DNA of 12,396 nt from Desulfotignum sp. (GTDB lineage Bacteria > Desulfobacterota > Desulfobacteria > Desulfobacterales > Desulfobacteraceae), in the NCBI GenBank assembly GCA_021737445.1, contig JAIPDY010000080.1, positions 1 to 12,396 of the forward strand, in the 5' to 3' direction. Made by a program: the position numbers and the translations under genes. Numbering within the stretch: the stretch's first letter is position 1; the number at the start of each line of letters is the position of its first letter. Of the stretch, positions 1 through 6,541 are shown piece by piece. The notes under the pieces were generated by a model. The model worked only from the letters and a program-made list of their open reading frames with translations, was not told the origin of the DNA and searched no databases.

Positions 1-546
1 ACACCTGCCGCAAAGGATGCAGCGGGACATATCCCGGATAATAAAAGGGTTGTCATCCTCCAGCGGCAGAACCAGAGGTTCTCTGTGCCGGCCGCTGACC
101 CGGCCCTTAACCTGATACCGGTAGGCCAGGGTCTGGAGTTCACAATCCCCCCACACCGGGCAAAGGTCTTCTTTTTTATCATTTTCCATTGCCGCGATCT
201 GAAAATCGGTCCAGGATTCATCTGCCGATGACCCGATATCGCAATTATGGTTGCCGGAATCGAGCATCAACCCCAGGTATATCTTTCGATACGCTACCAC
301 CTCGGGGGATTCAGTATGAACCACCATGCCTTTTTTTGCTGGTGAACTGCAGGATGAAACCAGTTTTTTCCCCCAGGATTCCTCCAGTTCCACAATGCAT
401 ATCCGGCAGGCCCCTGTGGGCCGTGTCCCTTTCAAATGGCAAAGATTGGGAATATCAATATTATTGTGCTGTGCTACTTCCAGGATGGTCTGGCCGGGTG
501 TAAAATCATAGGCGTGACCATTGATGGTGATGCTGTTCTGATCCAT
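1..546 (-). CDS. Iron-sulfur protein of the NuoG/HoxU/formate dehydrogenase type, N-terminal part (runs off left edge)
   Basis: Only the first 182 residues are in the window; the frame is open to base 1. Residues 1-80 form a 2Fe-2S ferredoxin domain with Cys36, Cys47, Cys50 and Cys66 (CX10CX2CX15C). A histidine/cysteine cluster site follows with His100, Cys102, Cys129 and Cys135, ending in the typical GDCELQ. The window stops inside a 4Fe-4S motif, CILCGRC (Cys176, Cys179, Cys182). This order is that of the electron-input part of NuoG, hydrogenase HoxU and the large subunits of NAD-linked or bifurcating formate dehydrogenases and hydrogenases. Which one it is depends on the missing C-terminus. 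The ATG at 546 is preceded by AAGGAAGG at good spacing. Oddly, about 26 residues separate Cys102 from Cys129, where the usual motif is HX3CX2CX5C. Family call is firm; exact enzyme unknown. Confidence 0.85.
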   Translation of the reverse strand, partial: MDQNSITINGHAYDFTPGQTILEVAQHNNIDIPNLCHLKGTRPTGACRICIVELEESWGKKLVSSCSSPAKKGMVVHTESPEVVAYRKIYLGLMLDSGNHNCDIGSSADESWTDFQIAAMENDKKEDLCPVWGDCELQTLAYRYQVKGRVSGRHREPLVLPLEDDNPFIIRDMSRCILCGRC

Positions 547-595
547 GGTGGTTCCTTCCTTAGTTTTTCCTTTCTGATCATCCCTGTTTCAAGCA

Positions 596-635
596 ATAAA
601 CAATGCAACCGCATGTATCACAGTCCATTGTTTAT
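596..635. promoter_or_regulatory. 10-bp inverted repeat, possible operator in divergent promoter region
   Basis: ATAAACAATG (596-605) and CATTGTTTAT (626-635) are perfect inverted copies with a 20-base spacer, so their centres are 30 bases apart, about three helical turns. The arms flank the -10 and touch the -35 of the putative minus-strand promoter, a position suited to repression of the left gene. No second copy was noticed in the window. The repeat is seen directly; the operator role is inferred. Confidence 0.4.
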
Positions 636-640
636 GTCAA
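612..640 (-). promoter_or_regulatory. Possible sigma-70-type promoter for the left iron-sulfur gene
   Basis: On the minus strand a perfect TTGACA (640-635) is followed after 17 bases by TACATG (617-612), a weak -10 with about three of six matches. Transcription would start near 605 and give a leader of about 60 bases. The -35 is convincing; the -10 is not. Confidence 0.35.
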
Positions 641-720
641 TAACAACCCAAAGCATCATACCGGGACATGACATAGATCCTCGGGCAGATAAAGATACAG
701 TTGCATTTTCAAAATTACCC

Positions 721-749
721 TTGACATCTGTTCATCAAATTTTTAGCTT
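721..749 (+). promoter_or_regulatory. Possible sigma-70-type promoter for the MBL-fold gene and tyrA
   Basis: TTGACA (721-726), 17 bases, then TAGCTT (744-749), which matches the -10 consensus at three positions. It lies 41 bases before the ATG at 790 and faces the right way. The -35 is perfect and the -10 weak. Confidence 0.4.
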
Positions 750-789
750 AAAGGTTCTTTTTCAGCTTTCGATTTACATTGGAGATACC

Positions 790-1686
790 ATGCCAAACCA
801 GTATACCCGGAAAAATGATTTCCCCATACCCCTTTCTTCCAGGGTAACTGTGCTGGGCAATTATTTCATCAACCTGTTTCTCATACAGGGAAACCGGAAA
901 ACTGCCCTGTTTGAAACCGGTATTTCCGGGGTGGTGGATAGTGTGATCCTTCAGCTGGAAAAATTGGGTGCTGTTCCGGATTACCTGATTTTAAGCCATC
1001 CCCATTCCGATCATACCACAGGCCTTCCGGGCCTGATGGACCGCTTCCCTGAAGCTGTGGTCATCGCAGGTGCAGGAGCCCGAAAATTTTTAACCCACCC
1101 CAAAGCCGGACCGTTGATGGTGGCAGAAGATGCGTTCATGTCCAAAGGACTTTTTCTCAAAGGTATTACACCGGGACGGCCACCCATTGACACCGTTCCT
1201 GACCTGTCTGAAGCCAGGGTTGTCAAAAACGCAACACAACTGGATCTGGGAGGGGTTCAACTGGAGTTGATACCGGTTACCGGACATTCCCCGGGCAATA
1301 TCCTGGGCAGGGTCCAGGATATTTTATTTTGTTCAGACAGCCTGGGATTTCATTTTCCAGGCAGGGGGTTCTGGCCTCTTTTTTTCACAGGTGCAGCAGA
1401 ATTTCTTGCCACCCTGGAGAATATAAAAGCCATGGCACCGGCCATCGTCTGTCCGGCCCATCAGGGGCCATTAAAAAACCAGGCAGCCCGGAAAGGAATT
1501 TTAGCCGCCATTGATGCTGCCCATGGGTTTATCAGACGGGTGACGCAAACCCGGTTGTCCGACCGGGAACTGAACCTGCAATTGCTGGCGGAAAGCTACA
1601 GAGACGAATTCACCCTCTATACCAGAGAAAACATACAAAACTGCAACCAGCTGCTGGTCAAACGGGCCAGACAGCTGGTTGGATAG
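790..1686 (+). CDS. Metallo-beta-lactamase-fold hydrolase
   Basis: A 298-residue MBL-fold protein. The metal site is complete: His70, His72, Asp74 and His75 in HPHSDH, His166 in the GHSPGN loop, Asp183 in CSDS, and His224 in CPAHQG. This pattern fits two-metal hydrolases of the glyoxalase II/lactonase/thioesterase kind; the substrate cannot be read from the sequence. There is no signal peptide, so it is probably cytoplasmic. The same frame stays open upstream to 436, but that stretch overlaps the left gene on the other strand and lacks MBL character. The ATG at 790 has GGAG (781-784) in place and the protein begins with a normal fold start, so it was chosen. The C-terminal 60 residues are helical and may cover the active site. 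tyrA starts 17 bases downstream, so the two are probably cotranscribed, though no functional tie to tyrosine synthesis is evident. Confidence 0.88.
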   Translation: MPNQYTRKNDFPIPLSSRVTVLGNYFINLFLIQGNRKTALFETGISGVVDSVILQLEKLGAVPDYLILSHPHSDHTTGLPGLMDRFPEAVVIAGAGARKFLTHPKAGPLMVAEDAFMSKGLFLKGITPGRPPIDTVPDLSEARVVKNATQLDLGGVQLELIPVTGHSPGNILGRVQDILFCSDSLGFHFPGRGFWPLFFTGAAEFLATLENIKAMAPAIVCPAHQGPLKNQAARKGILAAIDAAHGFIRRVTQTRLSDRELNLQLLAESYRDEFTLYTRENIQNCNQLLVKRARQLVG

Positions 1687-1703
1687 ACACCCGGGCCTGG
1701 CTG

Positions 1704-2846
1704 ATGAAAAAAAAAGAAAAACTGTTTTCAGACCAAATCCGGCCTCTGCGGGATGAGATCGACCGGATAGACTCAGATATCCTGTCGCTTCTGGCCAGGC
1801 GCCAGGAACAGGTGGAAAAGGTGGTGGCCCTGAAAAAAGCCTGTGATATGCCGGTGTTCCACCCTGCCAGAGAGGAGGACATGATATCCCGGCTCCGGAA
1901 CCAGGCCAAAGAAAAAGGCCTGGACCCGGATGTCACAGAAAACCTTTTCCGGGTGATCATCCGCCAGTCCCGGGTCAAACAGACCTTTCGCATGCAATAC
2001 AAAGGGGTCCGGCCCGGTGCTGCAGTGTTGATCATCGGCGGCGCAGGACAGATGGGGGCGATGTTTGCATCCCTGTTCGAAAAATCCGGGTACCGGGTCC
2101 GGATACTGACGGAATCAGACTGGGAAAACGCTTCAAAATTGTGCGCAGGCATCGACCTGGCCCTGGTATCGGTGCCCATTGAAAAAACCGTGGGTGTGAT
2201 CGAAAAAATTGCCCCGCTGCTGCCGCCACAGGCCCTGCTGGCAGACCTGACCTCTGTGAAACATGAACCGGTGACTGCCATGTGCCGCCGGCACACAGGA
2301 CCGGTACTGGGAATTCACCCTTTGTTCGGTCCCTCCACCACCTCCCTGGACAAACAGATCATCGTGATCACCCCGGGCCGTGACCTGGACAGCGGCCACT
2401 GGCTGGTTGAACAGCTGGGCCTGTGGGGAGCGATCCTTGTACAGTCCACACCCGGGGAACATGATGAGATCATGGAAATTGTCCAGGCCCTGCGGCATTT
2501 TGCCACCTTCTGCTTTGGCCGGTTTTTGTTTGAGCAGCAGGTGAAAATCCAGCGGACTTTGGAATTTTCCAGCCCCATCTACCGCCTGGAGCTGGGCATG
2601 GTGGGCCGGCTGTTTGCCCAGGATGCAGGGCTGTATGCCCAGATTATCTTTGCCACAAAAGAAAGGCGCGAACTGTTGAAACAGTTTATCACATCTTTGA
2701 ACCAGCACCTGGATATGCTTGAAAATAAAGATACCCGGACATTTGTCCGCCAGTTCAATGAGATCGCCCAATGGTTCGGCCCTTTCAGCGACCAGGCCCT
2801 GCGGGAATCCACTTTTCTCATCGACCGGCTCATTGAGCGGTTTTAA
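1704..2846 (+). CDS. tyrA: Bifunctional chorismate mutase / prephenate dehydrogenase (T-protein)
   Basis: This 380-residue protein converts chorismate to prephenate and then oxidatively decarboxylates it to 4-hydroxyphenylpyruvate with NAD+, the route to tyrosine. Residues about 8-95 are an AroQ-type chorismate mutase helix bundle (LRDEIDRID, LLARRQEQV, Arg56-Glu57, Gln88). Residues about 105-380 are prephenate dehydrogenase: a Rossmann start GGAGQMG (112-118), the catalytic-histidine motif HPLFGP (His205), EHD (252-254), and SSPIYRLELGMVGRLFAQD, which is very close to the enterobacterial enzyme. Length matches E. coli TyrA (373 residues). The start has no clear Shine-Dalgarno sequence and a run of nine A directly after the ATG; translation may be coupled to the MBL-fold gene 17 bases upstream. 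Its stop shares TTAA (2843-2846) with the stop of the opposite gene. No separate ACT domain is seen. Confidence 0.95.
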   Translation: MKKKEKLFSDQIRPLRDEIDRIDSDILSLLARRQEQVEKVVALKKACDMPVFHPAREEDMISRLRNQAKEKGLDPDVTENLFRVIIRQSRVKQTFRMQYKGVRPGAAVLIIGGAGQMGAMFASLFEKSGYRVRILTESDWENASKLCAGIDLALVSVPIEKTVGVIEKIAPLLPPQALLADLTSVKHEPVTAMCRRHTGPVLGIHPLFGPSTTSLDKQIIVITPGRDLDSGHWLVEQLGLWGAILVQSTPGEHDEIMEIVQALRHFATFCFGRFLFEQQVKIQRTLEFSSPIYRLELGMVGRLFAQDAGLYAQIIFATKERRELLKQFITSLNQHLDMLENKDTRTFVRQFNEIAQWFGPFSDQALRESTFLIDRLIERF

Positions 2847-4120
2847 TAATTGGTCAGCTTAATCTCAATCCGGCGGTTTTTCTGATAGGCTTCTCTGGTA
2901 TCTGCCGGATCGATGGGATGGTATTTGCTGAATCCGGCGGCAGCCATCCGGTTTTCAGGTATGCCCTGGCGGCTTAAGAACCTCACCACAGACAAGGCAC
3001 GGGCCGTGGACAACTCCCAGTTGGAGGCAAAAAATTCATTGTGGATGGGTATCTTGTCGCTGTGGCCGTCAATACGCAGAATCCAGTTGATATCTTCGGG
3101 AATTTTCCGGGAAACTTCCAGAAGGGTATCAGCCAGGGTGGTCAGACGGGTCTTGCCTGCTTCTCCCAGGTCGGCTGATCCTGAAGCAAACAAAAGTTCA
3201 GCCTGGAACACGAACCGGTCCCCCCGTATCTGAATGTCCTGGTTGTCCCCCAGTATCTGTTTGAGCCGGCCGAAGAATTCAGACCTGTACTGGGTCAGTT
3301 CATGGACTTTTCTGGCCAGGGCGATATTCAGCTGCCTGCCCAGGTCTTCAATTTTTTCATCCTTTTTTTCGCCGGCCTCTTTTGCCTGGGTCAGAGCGGT
3401 TTTGATAATCTCCAGCTGATCTCTGAGCCGGGAAATCTGCTCTGAGAGCATGGCCACCTCTGCCCGGGCAGATGCAGACAACTGCTGCTCTTTTTCAATG
3501 GCTTTTTTCTGGGATGCCAGTACGGCAGACAACGCCTGAATCCGGATATCCTGTTCTTCTATTTTTTCCTGGGCCAGCAGCGTGGTTTCTGTTTTATCAG
3601 CCAGACGGGCTGCCAAACGCTTAGACCGGTCCCGCAGTATTCCCAGTTCCCGGTCCCGGCCTTCCAGGGCAGCGGCCAGGTCACCCACCTGTTGTTCCAG
3701 TTTTTCTTTTACCTGTTTCAAGGCGGATATATCCTCATTCAGGCTGGCAATGGTGAGCATCTGCTGTTTAAGCTTCTCCTGGTCAGCCTGGGTCTGTTCT
3801 GAATAATCCGCCACCTGGGACATGAGCACTTCTCTGTCTTCGGACAGGGCGATAATGGTATCTGACAACCTGGCCACCTGGGTTTCCAGCCGGTCTGATT
3901 TTTGCCTTTCAAGTCCCAGCATCTCAGCCAGTTCATTCACCTGGGTGTGCAGCCTTGCCAGTTCACTTTTCTGGCCGTGGAGCACCTCACTGAGCAGAAA
4001 CTGGGCCACTACAAAGATCATCAAAACAAAGATCACCACCATCAAAAGGGCGGACAGGACATCCACGTACCCGGGCCAGGCTGTGATAGGACTTGCGTTT
4101 CGCCGCGTTCTGGATAACAT
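2843..4120 (-). CDS. MotB/OmpA-family protein with long coiled coil (stator-like motor subunit)
   Basis: A 425-residue inner-membrane protein. Residues about 15-44 make one membrane helix, with the motif WPGYVDVLSALLMV; Asp20 aligns with the proton-binding aspartate of MotB-type subunits (Asp32 in E. coli MotB). Residues about 48-290 are heptad-rich and highly charged, a long coiled coil, presumably periplasmic. Residues about 297-425 are an OmpA-like peptidoglycan-binding domain: LLFASGSADL, DGHSDKIPI, NWELSTARALSVV and the closing NRRIEIKL. It should be the cell-wall-anchored partner of the MotA/TolQ-like protein encoded 11 bases upstream; AGGAG precedes its ATG at 4120. The coiled coil of about 240 residues is far longer than in flagellar MotB or TolR. 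No flagellar or tol/exb genes lie nearby, so the motor's task is unknown. It is not named motB because of this architecture. Confidence 0.85.
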   Translation of the reverse strand: MLSRTRRNASPITAWPGYVDVLSALLMVVIFVLMIFVVAQFLLSEVLHGQKSELARLHTQVNELAEMLGLERQKSDRLETQVARLSDTIIALSEDREVLMSQVADYSEQTQADQEKLKQQMLTIASLNEDISALKQVKEKLEQQVGDLAAALEGRDRELGILRDRSKRLAARLADKTETTLLAQEKIEEQDIRIQALSAVLASQKKAIEKEQQLSASARAEVAMLSEQISRLRDQLEIIKTALTQAKEAGEKKDEKIEDLGRQLNIALARKVHELTQYRSEFFGRLKQILGDNQDIQIRGDRFVFQAELLFASGSADLGEAGKTRLTTLADTLLEVSRKIPEDINWILRIDGHSDKIPIHNEFFASNWELSTARALSVVRFLSRQGIPENRMAAAGFSKYHPIDPADTREAYQKNRRIEIKLTNY

Positions 4121-4131
4121 GTACGCTCCTG

Positions 4132-5001
4132 TCAGGCTTTGGGTTCAGAAGAATCATCCGGGGGGGTTTTCTGCTGCTGTTTGAGCAGCACCGCCATGGC
4201 CTGGTTGTTTTTCTGCATCTGGTTGATCAATATCCGCAGATGATCGTCAATAGCATGAAGGAATTCAGCCGATGCCCCCAGGCCGCCGTCAGGAAGTTCA
4301 TCTGTATCCACCAGCCGGGTAACCCCGGACAGCCATTCTTCCATTTCATTGAAGAACCGGTTCTGGGCATGGCCGGCCTGGATATCTATGAACCCCAGAA
4401 CCAGGCTGCCGCCCAGGCCGAACAGGGAGGAAGAAAACGCCGTGCCCATCCCCTGGAGTGGGCCCTCAAGCCCCTGCTTCAACCTGTCAAACAGATTGAC
4501 AAAATCTTCTGTCCCGACCTCCAGGCCGCCGATCACCTGGCTCACGGTACCGATGGTCTGGAGAAGCCCCCAGAAAGTACCCAGCAGTCCCAGAAACACC
4601 AGCAGTCCGATCATATATTTGGAAATCTCCCGGGCCTCATCCAGGTGTCCCCGGATCCCATCCAGCACCGTGCTCAGGGAACCGGCTGATAACCGGAACC
4701 GGTCCCTGTGGATCTCTTCCAGGTGTTTGGCCAGCGGTGACAGAAGGGTGGGGGGTTCAATGGTGGACAGACCGGGATCACCTGTGCGGAACTTTTTGAT
4801 CCATTTTATTTCAGGTTCCAGGCGCAGAATCTGGAACACATTAATGGCAATGCCCACACAAAGGGCTGCTACAATCAGCAGGTTGAATCCCCAGTTGGCC
4901 ATGAATGCGGCCCTGAGGGGGGCCGCCAGCAAGACACAGACTCCGGCCACCACCAGCAGGTAGATAAAGGTGAGAAACAGGTAATGCCGCGGATTTGTCA
5001 T
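4132..5001 (-). CDS. MotA/TolQ/ExbB-family proton-channel protein
   Basis: A 289-residue inner-membrane protein. Two N-terminal helices (about 8-28 and 36-58) are followed by a cytoplasmic stretch, a third helix with ISKYMIGLLVFLGLLGTFWG (about 126-150) and a fourth in PLQGMGTAFSSSLFGLGGSL (about 181-205). The LGLLGTFWGLLQTI and GMGTAFSSSLFG segments are the hallmark of MotA/TolQ/ExbB channels. A hydrophilic tail of about 80 residues ends with a Gln/Lys-rich helix. With the downstream MotB/OmpA-like protein it should form an ion-driven stator-type complex linking proton flow to force on the cell wall or outer membrane. The ATG at 5001 has AAGGAGG at ideal spacing and overlaps the stop of a possible upstream small ORF by ATGA. 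Neither flagellar, Tol-Pal, TonB nor Zorya partner genes are in the window. Confidence 0.85.
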   Translation of the reverse strand: MTNPRHYLFLTFIYLLVVAGVCVLLAAPLRAAFMANWGFNLLIVAALCVGIAINVFQILRLEPEIKWIKKFRTGDPGLSTIEPPTLLSPLAKHLEEIHRDRFRLSAGSLSTVLDGIRGHLDEAREISKYMIGLLVFLGLLGTFWGLLQTIGTVSQVIGGLEVGTEDFVNLFDRLKQGLEGPLQGMGTAFSSSLFGLGGSLVLGFIDIQAGHAQNRFFNEMEEWLSGVTRLVDTDELPDGGLGASAEFLHAIDDHLRILINQMQKNNQAMAVLLKQQQKTPPDDSSEPKA

Positions 5002-5180
5002 AAAACGCCTCCTTGAATTCCCAATGTTTTGTTTACCGGAATCTTAAAAACCGGCGCATCAGGGTATAAAAATATGGTCTCACCGGTTTTATTCAAATGA
5101 TGCTGTATTGTCAAGGTGCGAAAATAAATCACCGCCGAAGGGCCATCCATGGCAGGGTCAAGTGCCGGGTTGTCAATCAT
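4998..5180 (-). CDS. Possible small ORF bridging the response regulator and motor genes (60 residues)
   Basis: The ATG at 5180 overlaps the regulator's stop as ATGA, and its TGA overlaps the ATG of the MotA-like gene as ATGA, an arrangement typical of translational coupling. The Shine-Dalgarno sequence is weak (GGA about 10 bases upstream). The 60-residue product is soluble-looking, with no membrane helix, no cysteine and no motif I recognise. A plausible promoter for the motor genes lies inside it. It may be a real coupling peptide or a chance open frame filling a 175-base gap; the double overlap is the only argument for it. Confidence 0.3.
   Translation of the reverse strand: MIDNPALDPAMDGPSAVIYFRTLTIQHHLNKTGETIFLYPDAPVFKIPVNKTLGIQGGVL
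5086..5114 (-). promoter_or_regulatory. Possible sigma-70-type promoter for the motor gene pair
   Basis: Minus-strand TTGACA (5114-5109), 17 bases, TAAAAC (5091-5086; four of six -10 matches). A transcript starting near 5079 would have a leader of about 78 bases before the MotA-like ATG. If real, the motor pair can be expressed apart from the two-component genes. Confidence 0.35.
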
Positions 5181-6541
5181 TTGTCTTTTCCATACTGTTT
5201 CAATTTTTTCAACAGGGTTTTTCTGGTAATACCCAGACGCCGGGCGGTTTCGCTCTTATTGCCTCCTGCTGCGGCCAGGGTGGATAAAACCGCTTCCTTT
5301 TCAATCCGGGACAGACGGATATTTCCCAGATTGCCTGCAGCCAGACCTGTTTCAAACGCTTGAGATCCATCATCCACTGCCCCGAACGGCAGGTCTGTCC
5401 GGGTGATATAGTCAGCCCTTGCCAGGACCACAGCCCGTTCTATGGCATTCATCAGTTCCCTGACATTTCCCGGCCATGCATACCGGATCATGGTATCCAT
5501 GGCATCCGGTGCAAACCCTTTGATCTCCCGCCGGTTTTTTTGGGAAAACAGCTCCAGAAAATGCAGTGCCAGTTCAGGGATATCTTCCGGCCTGCTCCGC
5601 AGGGGCGGGATATCCAGGGTCACCACATTCAGCCGGAAAAAAAGATCCTGCCGGAATTCTCCTTTTTCAGCCATGGTTTTAAGATCCCGGTTGGTGGCGG
5701 CAATCACCCGCACATCCACTTTGATACTTTCGTCACTGCCCACCGGGGTGATCTCCTTTTCCTGGAGCACCCGCAGCAGTTTGGCCTGCATGGGCAGGCT
5801 CATTTCACCGATTTCATCCAGCAGAATACTGCCCTTGTCTGCCTGGAGAAATTTCCCTTTTCGTTTTTGCTCCGCACCGGTGAATGCGCCTCTGGCATGA
5901 CCGAACAGTTCCGATTCCAAAAGGGTCTGGGTGATGGCGGCACAGTTGATACGCACAAACGGCCCGTTTTTTCTGGGGCTGTTGTCATGCAGAGCTGCGG
6001 ACACCAGCTCCTTACCCGTACCCGACTCCCCGGTCACCAGCACATTGGCATCAGTGGGGGCCACCATGTTCAAGGTATCCAGCAACGCTGCCATGGCCTG
6101 GCTTTTTCCCAGAATATTGTGATGAAAAGCAGTCGATTTGAGCCGCTCTTTCAGGGTTTTGTTTTCAGACTGCAAAAAAATACGCTCCAGTATCCGCTCA
6201 ATGGTCAGTTTCAGCTTGTCAAAATCCAGCGGTTTGGTCAGGTAGTCATAGGCCCCTATTTTAAGGGCTTCCACAGCAGTATCCACCGATGAATACGCGG
6301 TCATCATGATAACCGGCAGGGACGGGTTGTATTGACGGATCTGCGACAAGGCTTCCATGCCGGACATCCGTTTCATCTTCATATCCAGCAGCACAATGTC
6401 AAAACTATGGGATGCCACCTGTTCCACACCGGTATCCCCGTCATCAGCCAGGTGCACCTCATATCCCCAGTCAGATATCAGGGTTTTGAGCATCCTTGCA
6501 TGGGCCGGGTCATCATCCACCACCAGTATGTTATGTTTCAT
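5177..6541 (-). CDS. Sigma-54-dependent response regulator, NtrC/ZraR type
   Basis: A 454-residue activator. Receiver domain at about 3-118 with acidic pocket Asp10-Asp11, phospho-acceptor Asp53, Thr81 and Lys103. AAA+ sigma-54 activation domain at about 142-375: Walker A GESGTGKE (171-178), the sigma-54 contact loop GAFTGA (218-223), Walker B SILLDE (238-243) and WPGNVREL near 356-363. Fis-type helix-turn-helix at about 412-450 (GGNKSETARRLGITRKTLLKKL). The frame stays open to 6604, but the canonical receiver start MKHNILVVDDD is at 6541, with AAGGA about 8 bases upstream. It overlaps the kinase gene by 11 bases, so the two form a pair. The domain plan equals ZraR (HydG). Its likely targets are the sigma-54 promoter and dyad in front of the divergent ZraP-like gene. 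I leave the symbol empty because orthology to zraR cannot be proven here. Confidence 0.95.
   Translation of the reverse strand: MKHNILVVDDDPAHARMLKTLISDWGYEVHLADDGDTGVEQVASHSFDIVLLDMKMKRMSGMEALSQIRQYNPSLPVIMMTAYSSVDTAVEALKIGAYDYLTKPLDFDKLKLTIERILERIFLQSENKTLKERLKSTAFHHNILGKSQAMAALLDTLNMVAPTDANVLVTGESGTGKELVSAALHDNSPRKNGPFVRINCAAITQTLLESELFGHARGAFTGAEQKRKGKFLQADKGSILLDEIGEMSLPMQAKLLRVLQEKEITPVGSDESIKVDVRVIAATNRDLKTMAEKGEFRQDLFFRLNVVTLDIPPLRSRPEDIPELALHFLELFSQKNRREIKGFAPDAMDTMIRYAWPGNVRELMNAIERAVVLARADYITRTDLPFGAVDDGSQAFETGLAAGNLGNIRLSRIEKEAVLSTLAAAGGNKSETARRLGITRKTLLKKLKQYGKDK

Noticed and set aside
436..789. Upstream extension of the MBL-fold gene to an ATG at 436
   Set aside because: It overlaps the left iron-sulfur gene on the other strand, shows no domain character, and the ATG at 790 has a proper ribosome binding site.
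1658..2771. Two 212-codon minus-strand ORFs opposite tyrA
   Set aside because: They are antisense to a well-supported tyrA and have unusual Arg/Ser or Gly/Gln-rich composition.
2843..5001. Zorya antiphage system (ZorAB-like motor genes)
   Set aside because: The channel and wall-anchor pair is of the same superfamily, but the MotA-like protein lacks the long ZorA tail and no ZorC, ZorD or ZorE gene is present; the neighbours are tyrA and a two-component system.
5360..6292. 310-codon plus-strand ORF opposite the response regulator
   Set aside because: It is antisense to a clear NtrC-type gene, is rich in His, Pro and Gln as expected for a shadow frame, and has no domain.
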